Of a DNA stretch of 64,000 nt, positions 26,850 through 36,354 are shown one piece after another. The translations under genes and the position numbers were made by a program. This DNA comes from an uncultured beta proteobacterium (GTDB lineage: Bacteria > Pseudomonadota > Gammaproteobacteria > Burkholderiales > Burkholderiaceae_C), in assembly GCA_903864505.1 (NCBI GenBank), contig CAIPGC010000106.1:1-64000 (forward strand), in the 5' to 3' direction. How positions within the stretch are numbered: the stretch's first letter is position 1; each line of letters opens with the position of its first letter. Below the pieces are notes generated by a model that was given only the letters and a program-made list of their open reading frames with translations, was not told the DNA's origin and did no database searches.

Positions 26850-28286
26850 ATGCGCCCCCAACAAGACTTTGCCTTCGCGCAAGGCGCGCTGGCCTATGCC
26901 CGTGAATCGGCCGAGTGGGCCGGCCTGCGCTACTCCAGCGAGACCACCGCGTCGCGCTGCATCCGCAACGATATGCCGGAGAAGAACGAAACCTCACATG
27001 ATGCCGGTGCCATGTGCGAAGTGCTGGTGGAGGGGCACTTTGGCTACGCCGCCACTGCCGATACCAGCGCGCAGGGCCTGCAGCGCGCTTTTGACCGTGC
27101 CATTGCCACCACGCGCACGGCCAGTGCGTACAAGGCCTATGGTTTTACCCCCGAGCAGCGCCCGGTAGTCACCGGGCAGTACCAGAGCGCACGCGTCCAG
27201 CCGTTGAATGCCACCTGCCTGGCCGACATCACCGATTGTTTGCGTGCCGCCAGTGCGGCCATGCAGGGCTCCGATCTGGTGGTGAACCGCAGCGCGCGGG
27301 CCATGACCGTTCAAACCGAGCTGGCGTATTACTCCAGCAGTGGAACTGCGATTCACCAGAGTTTTGACATGGTGAACATCGAGCTGGCTGCCACCGCCGC
27401 GCAGGGGTTGGAGTCGCAGACACGGACCTGGGCGCATACCGGGCAGTTTGGCGGCGAAGCCTTTGACCGCTTACGCTGGGTTGCCCAGGCGCAGCGGGTC
27501 GCGGCGGAGGCGCTCGAACTGCTGAGGGCAGACAACTGCCCCACTGGCGCGATGGACCTGATCCTGATGCCCGACCAGATGATGTTGCAGATTCACGAGT
27601 CCATTGGCCACCCGCTGGAACTTGACCGCATTCTGGGCGACGAGCGCAATTACGCCGGCTGGAGTTTTGTCAAACCGGCTGACTTTGGCGTCTTGCGCTA
27701 TGGCTCACCGCTGATGAACGTGAGCTTCGATCCGGGGGTGCGCCACGAGTTGGCCAGTTATGCGTTTGACGACGCTGGCAACCCAGCCCGGCGCGAATTG
27801 CTGATCGAGGGCGGTGTCCTGCGCCGGGGGCTGGGGTCGCTCGAGTCGCAACAGCGCAGTGGCTTACCGGGAGTGGCCAATTTCCGCTCGGCATCCTGGA
27901 ACCGCGCACCGATCGACCGCATGGCCAACCTCAATCTGGAGCCAGGTCAATCGACCTTGGACGAACTCATCGGGCAGGTGGAAAACGGGGTGCTGATGAG
28001 CACCAACCGCTCCTGGTCGATTGACGACTACCGCAACAAATTCCAGTTTGGCTGCGAGCGCGGCCAGCTCATCCGCAACGGCAAGCTCGCGCAAGTGGTA
28101 CGCAATCCCAATTACCGGGGCGTGACGGTGGACTTCTGGAGCCGCCTGGCGGGCGTGGGCAAGGAGCAGGTGGCCTATGGCACGCCCTACTGCGGTAAAG
28201 GCGAACCCAGCCAGGTGATACGGGTCGGCCATGCCTCACCGGCCTGCCTGTTCAAAGGTGTGCAGGTCTTTGGAGGTGCAGCATGA
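26850..28286 (+). CDS. TldD/PmbA family metalloprotease, TldD-like
   Basis: MLQIHESIGHPLELDRILGDERNYAGWSFV (HExxxH), STNRSWSIDDYRNKFQFGCERGQLIRNGKL. Confidence 0.92.
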   Translation: MRPQQDFAFAQGALAYARESAEWAGLRYSSETTASRCIRNDMPEKNETSHDAGAMCEVLVEGHFGYAATADTSAQGLQRAFDRAIATTRTASAYKAYGFTPEQRPVVTGQYQSARVQPLNATCLADITDCLRAASAAMQGSDLVVNRSARAMTVQTELAYYSSSGTAIHQSFDMVNIELAATAAQGLESQTRTWAHTGQFGGEAFDRLRWVAQAQRVAAEALELLRADNCPTGAMDLILMPDQMMLQIHESIGHPLELDRILGDERNYAGWSFVKPADFGVLRYGSPLMNVSFDPGVRHELASYAFDDAGNPARRELLIEGGVLRRGLGSLESQQRSGLPGVANFRSASWNRAPIDRMANLNLEPGQSTLDELIGQVENGVLMSTNRSWSIDDYRNKFQFGCERGQLIRNGKLAQVVRNPNYRGVTVDFWSRLAGVGKEQVAYGTPYCGKGEPSQVIRVGHASPACLFKGVQVFGGAA

Positions 28287-29632
28287 TGAGCGCTTGCGAC
28301 TTCATGGCGCATGTGCGCAGCCATTTCGATGGCGTCGCCAGCCATGTGCTTGGGCAACTCGCTGCGGGCGAGGCAGCCACGCTGAACCTCAGTGCAGAGG
28401 ACACGCTATACCTGCGATTCAATGCCAATCGTGTGCGGCAAAACACCGATGTGCGCCAAATCGGATTGGAACTGCAACTGCAGGCCCAAGGCCGCACTGT
28501 CGAGCAGTCGTGCATGCTGTCCGGGCAACACGAGGCCGATTGCGCCGCGATGACCGACGTGCTGCAGGCGTGCCGTGCCGAGGTCGCCGTGCTCGATGTC
28601 GATCCCAACCAGGTTCCTATCGTTAACCACGGCCACAGCGCCGAAGAATTTCGTGGAGTCCTGCTGCCGGCAAATGACCTGGTGCCAGCCATTCTGGAAA
28701 GTGCGCAGGGCTGCGACCTGGCCGGTCTGTACGCTGGCGGTGTCGTCATTCGGGCCAATCGCAACTCGGCCGGGCAGAGTCACTGGTTTGCCACTGAAAG
28801 TTTCTTTCTGGACTATTCCCTGTACGACGGCGCCAAGGCCGCCAAGGGCAGTTACGCCGGGGCACGCTGGGATAGTCAGCAGTGGGCCAGCAGTGTGCAG
28901 CGCACCATGCTGCTTCTGGAAAAGCTGAAACGCCCCACGGTGGACGTGAAGCCCGGGCAGTACCGCACCTATTTGGCACCGCGTGCCTTTGCTGACCTGT
29001 TGGGCATGATGGGCTGGAACGCATTGTCTGCGGCGGCCTGGAAGCAGGGACGCAGTCCCTTCAAGAAATTGTTGGAAGGCGAGGTAAAGCTGTCCGCGTT
29101 ACTGAGCTTTGGGGAAAATTTTGGACTGGCGCTGACACCGCGTTTCAACAGCCAGGGCGAGGTCAGCCAGAGTACGCTGGCGTTGGTGGAGGCAGGGGCG
29201 TTGCGCTCGCTACTGGTGAGCTCGCGCACCGCCAAGGAATACGGGCTAACGGGAAACGCAGCCGAAGAAGGCGAGGGCCCGCGCGCGCTGGACGTGGCTT
29301 GCGGCACACTGGCCGAAGCGGACATTCTTCAGGCGCTCGGAACCGGCTTGTACCTGTCCAATGTGCACTACCTCAACTGGAGTGACCCGGTGTCGGCTCG
29401 TGTGACCGGCATGACGCGCTATGCCTGCTTCTGGGTGGAGAACGGCGAAATTGTCGGCCCTATCAACGACCTGCGCTGGGATGAAAGCCTGTTTGACGCA
29501 CTGGGCCCGAAGCTGCTGGCGCTGACCGATTGGGCCGAGATTGACCCAGCCTGCGAAACCTACTACCGGCGTGCGCTGGGTGGCTCCAGGGTGCCCGGAG
29601 CCCTGGTCGATGGGTGGACCTTTACGTTGTAA
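28283..29632 (+). CDS. TldD/PmbA family protein, TldE-like partner
   Basis: YRTYLAPRAFADLLGMMGWNALSAAAWKQGRSPFKKLLEGEVKLSALLSFGENFGLALTPRFNSQGEVSQSTLALVEAGALRSLLVSSRTAKEYGL; ATGA overlap with the TldD-like gene. Confidence 0.88.
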   Translation: MMSACDFMAHVRSHFDGVASHVLGQLAAGEAATLNLSAEDTLYLRFNANRVRQNTDVRQIGLELQLQAQGRTVEQSCMLSGQHEADCAAMTDVLQACRAEVAVLDVDPNQVPIVNHGHSAEEFRGVLLPANDLVPAILESAQGCDLAGLYAGGVVIRANRNSAGQSHWFATESFFLDYSLYDGAKAAKGSYAGARWDSQQWASSVQRTMLLLEKLKRPTVDVKPGQYRTYLAPRAFADLLGMMGWNALSAAAWKQGRSPFKKLLEGEVKLSALLSFGENFGLALTPRFNSQGEVSQSTLALVEAGALRSLLVSSRTAKEYGLTGNAAEEGEGPRALDVACGTLAEADILQALGTGLYLSNVHYLNWSDPVSARVTGMTRYACFWVENGEIVGPINDLRWDESLFDALGPKLLALTDWAEIDPACETYYRRALGGSRVPGALVDGWTFTL

Positions 29633-29638
29633 GCCACG

Positions 29639-29693
29639 CCGCTAGCTACGTAGGTAGCGGTGCAAGGCGCTTCGCATGCCTGGTTTTCCAGGC
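29639..29693. terminator. Hairpins between convergent genes, candidate bidirectional terminator
   Basis: ccgctagctacgtaggtagcgg (near-palindrome) and gcctggttttccaggc between stops at 29632 and 29705. Confidence 0.5.
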
Positions 29694-29704
29694 TTCCCCT
29701 AATG

Positions 29705-31207
29705 CTAAAACCGCTCCAGTTCAGGGAACTTGATCTGCCCGCCACGCACCAGCATCTTGCCGTACTCGGCGCAGCGGTGCAGGGTGGGGATCACTTTGCC
29801 GGGGTTGAGCAGGCCCTTGGTATCGAAGGCGTACTTGATGGCAAACATCTGCGCGTTCTCCTCGGCCGAGAACTGCACGCACATGCTATTGAGTTTTTCG
29901 ACGCCGACACCGTGCTCACCCGTGACGGTGCCGCCCATGGCGACGCTGGTTTCCAGAATATCGGCGCCAAAAAGCTCGCAGCGGTGTAGCTGGTCGGGGT
30001 CGCTCGCATCAAAAAGGATCAGCGGGTGCAGGTTGCCGTCACCGGCATGGAACACATTGGCGCAACGCAACTGATACTTCTTTTCCATCTGTTGAATGGC
30101 CAGCAGGATGTCGGCCAGGCGCTTGCGCGGAATGGTCGAATCCATGCACATGTAGTCCGGACTGATGCGCCCGGACGCGGGGAAGGCATTCTTGCGCCCG
30201 CTCCAGAACTTCAGGCGTTCGGCCTCGCTCTGGCTGACTGCAATTTTTGTAGCGCCCGCTGCAGTCAGGACGGCGCTCATGCGGCCAATCTCTTCCTCAA
30301 CTTCTTCCGGCGTGCCGTCACTTTCGCACAGCAAAATCGCTTGCGCCGTGAGGTCGTACCCGGCGTGCACATAATCTTCCACCGCCGCGGTCATGGGCTT
30401 GTCCATCATCTCCAGTCCGGCCGGGATGATGCCCGCCGCAATCACCGCCGCCACCGCTTCGCCCGACTTGCGTATGTCGTCAAAGCTGGCCATGATGCAG
30501 CGCGCCAATTGCGGCTTGGGCACCAGTTTGACCGTCACTTCGGTGATGACGGCCAGCATGCCCTCGCTGCCCACGACGATGCTCAGCAGGTCGTAGCCCG
30601 GTGTGTCGAGCGCGTCGCTGCCAAATTCAATCGGCTCACCCTCGATGGTGAAGCCTTTGACCTTGAGCACGTTGTGCAGGGTCAGGCCGTATTTCAGGCA
30701 ATGCACGCCGCCCGAGTTTTCGGCCACGTTGCCGCCTATGGTGCAGGCAATCTGGCTGGAGGGGTCGGGCGCGTAGTACAGGCCATAGGGCGAGGCCGCT
30801 TCGCTGATGGCCAGGTTGCGCACGCCGCACTGAACTACCGCCGTGCGGCTGCGTGGGTCGATTTTGAGAATCCGGTTGAACTTGGCCAGTGACAGCGTCA
30901 CACCCATGGCGTGCGGCATGGCTCCACCCGACAATCCGGTGCCTGCACCGCGTGCCACCACCGGCACGCCCATGGCGTGGCAGGTTCTCAGCACAGCAGC
31001 TACCTGGGTTTGGCTTTCCGGCAGCGCCACCACCAATGGGCGCTGGCGGTAGGCGGTCAGCCCATCGCACTCGTAGGGCGTGGTGTCTTCCGCCTGGTAG
31101 AGCAGAGAATGGGCAGGTAAATGGGCCGCCAGCTTACGCACAACCTGCGCCTGCAGCTCTGATTTTTGTAGCGCGGTAGGGGAAGTGCTGGAAATCGTTG
31201 CATTCAT
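29705..31207 (-). CDS. glcD: FAD-linked oxidase (GlcD/D-lactate dehydrogenase family)
   Basis: RQRPLVVALPESQTQVAAVLRTCHAMGVPVVARGAGTGLSGGAMPHAMGVTLSLAKFNRIL, GGNVAENSGGVHCLKYGLT, NVFHAGDGNLHPLILFD, GTVTGEHGVGVEK. Confidence 0.94.
   Translation of the reverse strand: MNATISSTSPTALQKSELQAQVVRKLAAHLPAHSLLYQAEDTTPYECDGLTAYRQRPLVVALPESQTQVAAVLRTCHAMGVPVVARGAGTGLSGGAMPHAMGVTLSLAKFNRILKIDPRSRTAVVQCGVRNLAISEAASPYGLYYAPDPSSQIACTIGGNVAENSGGVHCLKYGLTLHNVLKVKGFTIEGEPIEFGSDALDTPGYDLLSIVVGSEGMLAVITEVTVKLVPKPQLARCIMASFDDIRKSGEAVAAVIAAGIIPAGLEMMDKPMTAAVEDYVHAGYDLTAQAILLCESDGTPEEVEEEIGRMSAVLTAAGATKIAVSQSEAERLKFWSGRKNAFPASGRISPDYMCMDSTIPRKRLADILLAIQQMEKKYQLRCANVFHAGDGNLHPLILFDASDPDQLHRCELFGADILETSVAMGGTVTGEHGVGVEKLNSMCVQFSAEENAQMFAIKYAFDTKGLLNPGKVIPTLHRCAEYGKMLVRGGQIKFPELERF
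31125..31172 (-). repeat. Dispersed GCT-N11-AGC element (reverse), near the 5' end of glcD
   Basis: Reverse complement: gctacaaaaatcagagctgcaggcgcaggttgtgcgtaagctgg. Confidence 0.45.
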
Positions 31208-31299
31208 CGAGTGGACTCCTGGCCCCCACTATAATTCGCCGCCCTGGGGGTCGACTGCCTGGGGCACCCAAATCCGGCCTATTTTTTCAGGAACCCGCC

Positions 31300-32172
31300 A
31301 TGTCCGATGCCCTTGCGGTGCTGCCGCAGTACCTGCTCCCCAAAAAGGCTCTGACCGTCCTGGCCGGCAAGGTGGCTGGTGCGCAGGGCGGGGCGGCCAC
31401 CACAGGCCTGATCCGCTGGTTTGTGAGGCGTTACAACGTCAATATGGCCGAGGCAGCCAACCCCGATGTGGCGAGCTACCCGACCTTCAACGAATTTTTT
31501 ACCCGCCCCCTGAATGCAGGCGCGCGACCGCTGGCCGATGCGAACTTCCTTTGCCCGGTGGACGGGGCCATCAGCCAGTTTGGCACGATCGACGCCGACC
31601 AAATCTTGCAGGCCAAGGGGCACCGCTACAGCACAACGGCGCTGGTGGGGGGTGATGCGAAACTGGCAGCCGAGTTTGACAACGGAAGTTTCGCCACGCT
31701 GTACCTGAGTCCGCGCGACTACCACCGCATCCACATGCCCTGCGATGGCGATCTGCGTCGGATGGTGTATGTGCCGGGCGACCTGTTCTCGGTCAACCCC
31801 ACCACAGCGCGTGGTGTGCCGGGTTTGTTTGCGCGCAACGAACGCGTCGTCTGCGTGTTCGATTCGGCTGCGGGTTCGTTTGTTCTGACCCTGGTGGGTG
31901 CCACCATTGTGGGCAGCATGGCCACGGTCTGGCATGGGCAGGTCAATCCTGCGCGTCGCCCCGATGTGTGTGTCTGGGACTATGCGCCGGGTGCAGTTGT
32001 GCTGGTGCGCGGCCAGGAAATGGGGCGCTTTCTGCTGGGCTCCACCGTAGTCATGCTGTTTCCCAAGGGGGCGCTGCAATTCAATCCACTGTGGCAGCCG
32101 ACGCGCGCCATTCGCATGGGCGAGGCGATGGGTAGTTCGATGGGTAGCACAAGTACATTGCCTGCGCGGTAA
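31300..32172 (+). CDS. psd: Phosphatidylserine decarboxylase proenzyme
   Basis: FNEFFTRPLNAGARPL, CPVDGAISQFG, LYLSPRDYHRIHMPCDG, GRFLLGSTVVMLFPKG (LGST cleavage motif). Confidence 0.96.
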   Translation: MSDALAVLPQYLLPKKALTVLAGKVAGAQGGAATTGLIRWFVRRYNVNMAEAANPDVASYPTFNEFFTRPLNAGARPLADANFLCPVDGAISQFGTIDADQILQAKGHRYSTTALVGGDAKLAAEFDNGSFATLYLSPRDYHRIHMPCDGDLRRMVYVPGDLFSVNPTTARGVPGLFARNERVVCVFDSAAGSFVLTLVGATIVGSMATVWHGQVNPARRPDVCVWDYAPGAVVLVRGQEMGRFLLGSTVVMLFPKGALQFNPLWQPTRAIRMGEAMGSSMGSTSTLPAR

Positions 32173-32192
32173 TCCGCTGTCAGAATGGCCCG

Positions 32193-32978
32193 ATGAACTA
32201 CGAATATCTGCTGCTCAGCCAGCGCGACACCATCACCACTGTCACCCTGAACCGGCCCGACAAGCGCAATGCGCTGGCGATGGAGGTGATGCTGGAGCTG
32301 ACGCAGGCGCTGAGCGAGATTGCCGCCGGCGACGCGCTCGGTGTCATTCTTGCAGCCAACGGCCCGGTATTCAGCGCGGGACACAATTTCGCCGACATGG
32401 CAGGTGCTACCGAGGCTCAGGCGCTGGAGCTATTCCGGGTCTGCACGGTGATGATGGACACGCTGCAGTCGCTACCGCAGCCGGTGATTGCCAAAGTGCA
32501 TGCACTGGCCACGGCCGCCGGATGCCAGCTGGTGGCGACCTGCGATCTGGCGGTGGCCGCCGATACCGCCTCGTTTGCCATTCCTGGTGGCAAGGCGGGC
32601 CTGTTCTGCCACACACCGCTGGTGGCCATTGCGCGCAATGTGGGGCGCAAGCGGGCGCTGGAAATGGCCCTGACGGGCGACCCCATTGATGCCAGCACGG
32701 CCGCCCAGTGGGGGCTGATCAACCGCTGCGTTGCGGCCGACCAGCTCGATGCCGTCACGCTGGACCTGATTCAGCGGGCGACCCGAGGCAGCGCCCTGTC
32801 CAAGCAATTGGGCAAGCAGGGCTTTTACCGGCAAGTCGGCTTGCCGCAGGAGCAGGCCTATGACGCCGCGGTGGCCCTGATGGCCCAAGCAGCAATGACA
32901 CCCGACGCGCAGGAGGGCATTGCCGCGTTCCTGGAAAAGCGACACGCGCAGTACACGCAGAAGCCTGTTGCTATTTGA
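32193..32978 (+). CDS. Enoyl-CoA hydratase/isomerase family protein
   Basis: VTLNRPDKRNALAMEVMLELTQAL, NGPVFSAGHNFADMAG, HALATAAGCQLVATCDLAVAADTASFAIPGGKAGLFCHTP. Confidence 0.93.
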   Translation: MNYEYLLLSQRDTITTVTLNRPDKRNALAMEVMLELTQALSEIAAGDALGVILAANGPVFSAGHNFADMAGATEAQALELFRVCTVMMDTLQSLPQPVIAKVHALATAAGCQLVATCDLAVAADTASFAIPGGKAGLFCHTPLVAIARNVGRKRALEMALTGDPIDASTAAQWGLINRCVAADQLDAVTLDLIQRATRGSALSKQLGKQGFYRQVGLPQEQAYDAAVALMAQAAMTPDAQEGIAAFLEKRHAQYTQKPVAI

Positions 32979-33819
32979 AAATGACGGTTTTGTGGCCGTT
33001 CAGCAGCACGCGGTGCTCGCTGTGCCACTTGACGGCGCGGGCCAGTACCTGGCTCTCGGTGTCTCGGCCCATGGCGGTGAGGTCATCCACCGTTTTGCTG
33101 TGGTCGGCGCGCGCCACATCCTGCTCGATGATGGGACCTTCGTCCAAATCGGCGGTCACGTAGTGGGCCGTTGCGCCAATCAGTTTCACACCCCGGTCAT
33201 GTGCCTGGTAGTAGGGTTTGGCGCCTTTGAAGCTGGGCAGGAACGAGTGGTGGATATTGATGGCCCGACCCGCGAGCTTGCTGCACAACTCGTTGGACAG
33301 AATTTGCATGTAGCGCGCCAGCACCACCAGTTCGGCCTGTTCGGTCTTAATCACTTCGTACATGCGCTCCTCGGCCTGGGCTTTGGTTTCGCGTGACACC
33401 GTGATGTGGTGGAACGGAACGTTATAGCTGGCGGCAAGCTGGTAGAACTCGCGGTGGTTGGAGACGATGGCCCGAATGTCCAGTGCCAGCAAGCCGCTTT
33501 TCCAGCGAAACAGCAGGTCGTTGAGGCAATGCCCTTCCTTGCTGACCAGAATGACGGTGCGCATGGGCTGCGCGGTGGCGTGCAGGCTCCACTGCATCTG
33601 AAACGGTGCGGCAAAAGATGTCAGCTGCGAGCGCAATTCGTCGGCGTTCCATTGCGCGCAACGAAATTGCACGCGCATGAAAAACAGTCCGGTGTCAGGG
33701 TCGTTATATTGAGCGGCTTCTTCAATGTTGCCGCTGCGCTCCAGCAGGAAGCCGGACACTGCATGGACCAGTCCCAGACGATCAGGACAGGAGAGCGTGA
33801 GTACGTAAGTCGGATTCAT
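32971..33819 (-). CDS. purU: Formyltetrahydrofolate deformylase
   Basis: YVLTLSCPDRLGLVHAVSGFLLERSGNIEEAAQYNDPDTGLFFMRVQF, SKEGHCLNDLLFRW, NIHHSFLPSFKGAKPYYQAHDRGVKLIGATAHYVTADLDEGPIIEQDVARADH. Confidence 0.96.
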   Translation of the reverse strand: MNPTYVLTLSCPDRLGLVHAVSGFLLERSGNIEEAAQYNDPDTGLFFMRVQFRCAQWNADELRSQLTSFAAPFQMQWSLHATAQPMRTVILVSKEGHCLNDLLFRWKSGLLALDIRAIVSNHREFYQLAASYNVPFHHITVSRETKAQAEERMYEVIKTEQAELVVLARYMQILSNELCSKLAGRAINIHHSFLPSFKGAKPYYQAHDRGVKLIGATAHYVTADLDEGPIIEQDVARADHSKTVDDLTAMGRDTESQVLARAVKWHSEHRVLLNGHKTVIFK

Positions 33820-33858
33820 GGTGCGACTATTGTCGCAGCATGGTTTGCGCGAGAAGGG

Positions 33859-34170
33859 TCAGTGCACCAGCACCGGGTTTTGGGCCAGTTCGGCAAATTG
33901 CTCCAGCGTGTCCTCCACTTCTTCCTGCGACGGCGTATTGACCTGCCAGGCCATGATGTGGCGCTGGAACAGTTCGGCCCAGGATCCATCGAGGTAAACC
34001 TCTTTACCAGCGCGTTTGTCCACGATCTCAAAACCATGGCGTGCCATCAGGGGCACACCGTCGGGAAAGCGTTCCGTCTTCAGGGAATCGGTTGCAACAC
34101 CACCGTCAGCCTCAGCGTTGGCCAGCATGTGCGTGACGGTGTAGGTGTCGGAGTCGTAAAGTGTTTGCAT
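33859..34170 (-). CDS. DUF3567 domain-containing protein
   Basis: MQTLYDSDTYTVTHMLANAEADGGVATDSLKTERFPDGVPLMARHGFEIVDKRAGKEVYLDGSWAELFQRHIMAWQ. Confidence 0.78.
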   Translation of the reverse strand: MQTLYDSDTYTVTHMLANAEADGGVATDSLKTERFPDGVPLMARHGFEIVDKRAGKEVYLDGSWAELFQRHIMAWQVNTPSQEEVEDTLEQFAELAQNPVLVH

Positions 34171-34219
34171 GTTCGCAATGATAGAGCTTCTGTCGCAACT
34201 GGGGTTGGCACACCCGATT

Positions 34220-35320
34220 TCAAGGTGTCTCGGTGGCACGCCAGAGCTGGTCTGCAAAGTCGCCATTGGCCTGTGTGAGACGAATGCGAACGGGAAGATA
34301 TCCCATTTCGGGGGCCAGCCAGATCTCGGCCCGGGAATCGAAGTCCGCGCCGGGTTCTCGGGTCAGTTTGATACCGCGCACCGATCCACCTGGCAGGTTC
34401 AGCATCTCGTATCCGCCGACGACAAACTCCCACTGCTCCGAAGTACGCGGACCAATGGCTTGAAATCCCACTTTGCTGCCCGGCGAAAATTGGTCCGGAT
34501 CGCCCCCCACCATGGATGCGAGTTGCATGAATACGCTGAGTTGGTCCTGGGCTCCGGGCAGCAAGGGCGCGTCGGGCGTATTGGCGCTGAAGGAAACCTT
34601 GCCTTTGGCGCGCTCAAAGTGCGCCGCTACCTCGCTGCGCACCTTGTCGCCGAAGCGGGTGGGGGCTAGCCCCTGGGGTCCCAATTCTCCTTTGCTGGTC
34701 TGCACCCGTGAGCCGAGCAGGAAATGGCTGATCTCCAGTCGGGCGAAGTAGGTGCTTTCGTCATGCTGCCACAACAAATCGCCGTTGACGTGGTAAGGAA
34801 ACCCCTTGACCTCCCCCTTGATGGTGTACTTCAAGCGCGCCGGGCCGGGGATGGCGTAGCGGCGCGTATTGGCAGCTGCCGCTGATGAGTTCGCTGCCGC
34901 TGCGACCCCGTCGTGCGATACGCCGCTTTGTGTTGCCGCCGCAACTTGCACCGGCACTTCCATGGGTGGTGTCGCAGGCGCTATGCTTTGCGTAGCTAGC
35001 GGCACAGTATTTTCCAGGTTTACAGGCGTAATTTTCTCAAAAACCTCGGCGCTCACTGGGTGCGCGGCGTTTGGTGCGGCAAGTGCGGGAAGTCGTTTTC
35101 TTGGCAACTCCGGTAGCGGGGCCACAGCCGGCGCGGACAGCGGTGCGATGGCGATGGTCCGCGTGCTGAAGACCCGGTCGGTCGCGGGCGAGTTCGCGTT
35201 GTCCAGGGATGCGGCCATGGGCACGCCATGCAAAAGCGCGCCGTGCGCCAGTAGCACGCCCAGCGCCATCACTGCCAATGTAGTGCGGTTTCTGCGGGCA
35301 GGTGGGGTGGGCAGGCTCAT
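34220..35320 (-). CDS. DUF3108 domain-containing protein
   Basis: N-terminal TM plus proline/alanine-rich linker; PGPARLKYTIKGEVKGFPYHVNGDLLWQHDESTYFARLEISHFLLGSRVQTSKGELGPQGLAPTRFGDK. Confidence 0.78.
   Translation of the reverse strand: MSLPTPPARRNRTTLAVMALGVLLAHGALLHGVPMAASLDNANSPATDRVFSTRTIAIAPLSAPAVAPLPELPRKRLPALAAPNAAHPVSAEVFEKITPVNLENTVPLATQSIAPATPPMEVPVQVAAATQSGVSHDGVAAAANSSAAAANTRRYAIPGPARLKYTIKGEVKGFPYHVNGDLLWQHDESTYFARLEISHFLLGSRVQTSKGELGPQGLAPTRFGDKVRSEVAAHFERAKGKVSFSANTPDAPLLPGAQDQLSVFMQLASMVGGDPDQFSPGSKVGFQAIGPRTSEQWEFVVGGYEMLNLPGGSVRGIKLTREPGADFDSRAEIWLAPEMGYLPVRIRLTQANGDFADQLWRATETP
34980..35043 (+). repeat. Dispersed GCT-N11-AGC element inside the DUF3108 gene linker (antisense to the gene)
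   Basis: gctatgctttgcgtagctagcggcacagtattttccaggtttacaggcgtaattttctcaaaaa. Confidence 0.65.
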
Positions 35321-35370
35321 GGCGGGATGCATAGCGTCTGTGCAGTTTAATTCAGAGCGACAATTCGCCC

Positions 35371-36354
35371 ATGAAACTAGCTACTTACCAAGATGGCTCC
35401 CGCGACGGTCAACTGATTGTGGTCTCGCGCGACCTGAGCCAGGCGCACTACGCATCCCACATCGCCAACCGGTTGCAGCAGGTGCTGGACGACTGGAATT
35501 TTCTGTCGCCACAACTTCAGGACCTGTCCGATGCGCTCAACGCCGGCAAGGCGCGCCATGCCTTTGCCTTCGACCCCCGCTACTGCATGGCGCCTCTGCC
35601 GCGCGCGTACCAGTGCGTCAGCGCCAATGCGTATGCCTCTGCACAGAACCTGCTGCCTGACGCGGGCGAACCCGCCCTAGCATGCGACCCGCGACGCGAG
35701 CGGAGTATGGTGCAAGTCGCCAGCGATTTCCTGCTGGGCGCGTGCGACCCCATGGTGTGTGTGTCAGAAACGTTGGGACTCGATTTTGGTGGTGGCGTGG
35801 CCGTGGTGACGGGGGATTTGCCCGCGGGTTGTTCGCCCGAGCGCGCACTCGAGGGGGTGCGGCTGGTGATGCTGCTGAATGAGGCGCGCTTGCAGACTCT
35901 GGGGTCGATCGTGGCCTGCGCCTTCAGCCCGGTGGCGGTAACCCCGGATGAACTCGGCGACGCCTGGGCCAAAGGTAAACTGAACCTGCCGCTGCAGTGC
36001 AGCTGGAATGGCCGCAAGGTGGGTTTGTGTGATGCCGGCAGCGGTATGCAGTCAAGCTTTGGTCGCCTGCTGGCGAATCTGTGCGAGACCCGAGACATTC
36101 GAGCCGGTTCCATCATTGCAACAGGCCCGGTGGGCAGCAAAGGGGAAGAGCGCAAGGGGCGCACTGAGTGGCCCCAGGGCTACTGTTGCATTGCAGACAA
36201 GCGTGCCATGGAGACCTTGCAGGACGGTCAGCCCAGCACCGATTACCTGCGCTTTGGCGACTCGATTCGGCTCGAGATGAAGCGCCCCGATGGAGGCAGT
36301 GTTTTTGGGGCGATTGAGCAGGACGTAGCGGCGGTGGCTACTGCGCAGCGCTAG
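35371..36354 (+). CDS. Fumarylacetoacetate hydrolase family protein
   Basis: MKLATYQDGSRDGQLIVVSRDLSQAHYA, VSETLGLDFGGGVAVVTGDLPAG, GRLLANLCETRDIRAGSIIATGPVG. Confidence 0.9.
   Translation: MKLATYQDGSRDGQLIVVSRDLSQAHYASHIANRLQQVLDDWNFLSPQLQDLSDALNAGKARHAFAFDPRYCMAPLPRAYQCVSANAYASAQNLLPDAGEPALACDPRRERSMVQVASDFLLGACDPMVCVSETLGLDFGGGVAVVTGDLPAGCSPERALEGVRLVMLLNEARLQTLGSIVACAFSPVAVTPDELGDAWAKGKLNLPLQCSWNGRKVGLCDAGSGMQSSFGRLLANLCETRDIRAGSIIATGPVGSKGEERKGRTEWPQGYCCIADKRAMETLQDGQPSTDYLRFGDSIRLEMKRPDGGSVFGAIEQDVAAVATAQR

Noticed and set aside
30230-30270. Possible further GCT..AGC element in glcD (gctgactgcaatttttgtagcgcccgctgcag)
   Set aside because: Head spacing is 21 rather than 17 nt and the downstream core is weak; not counted.
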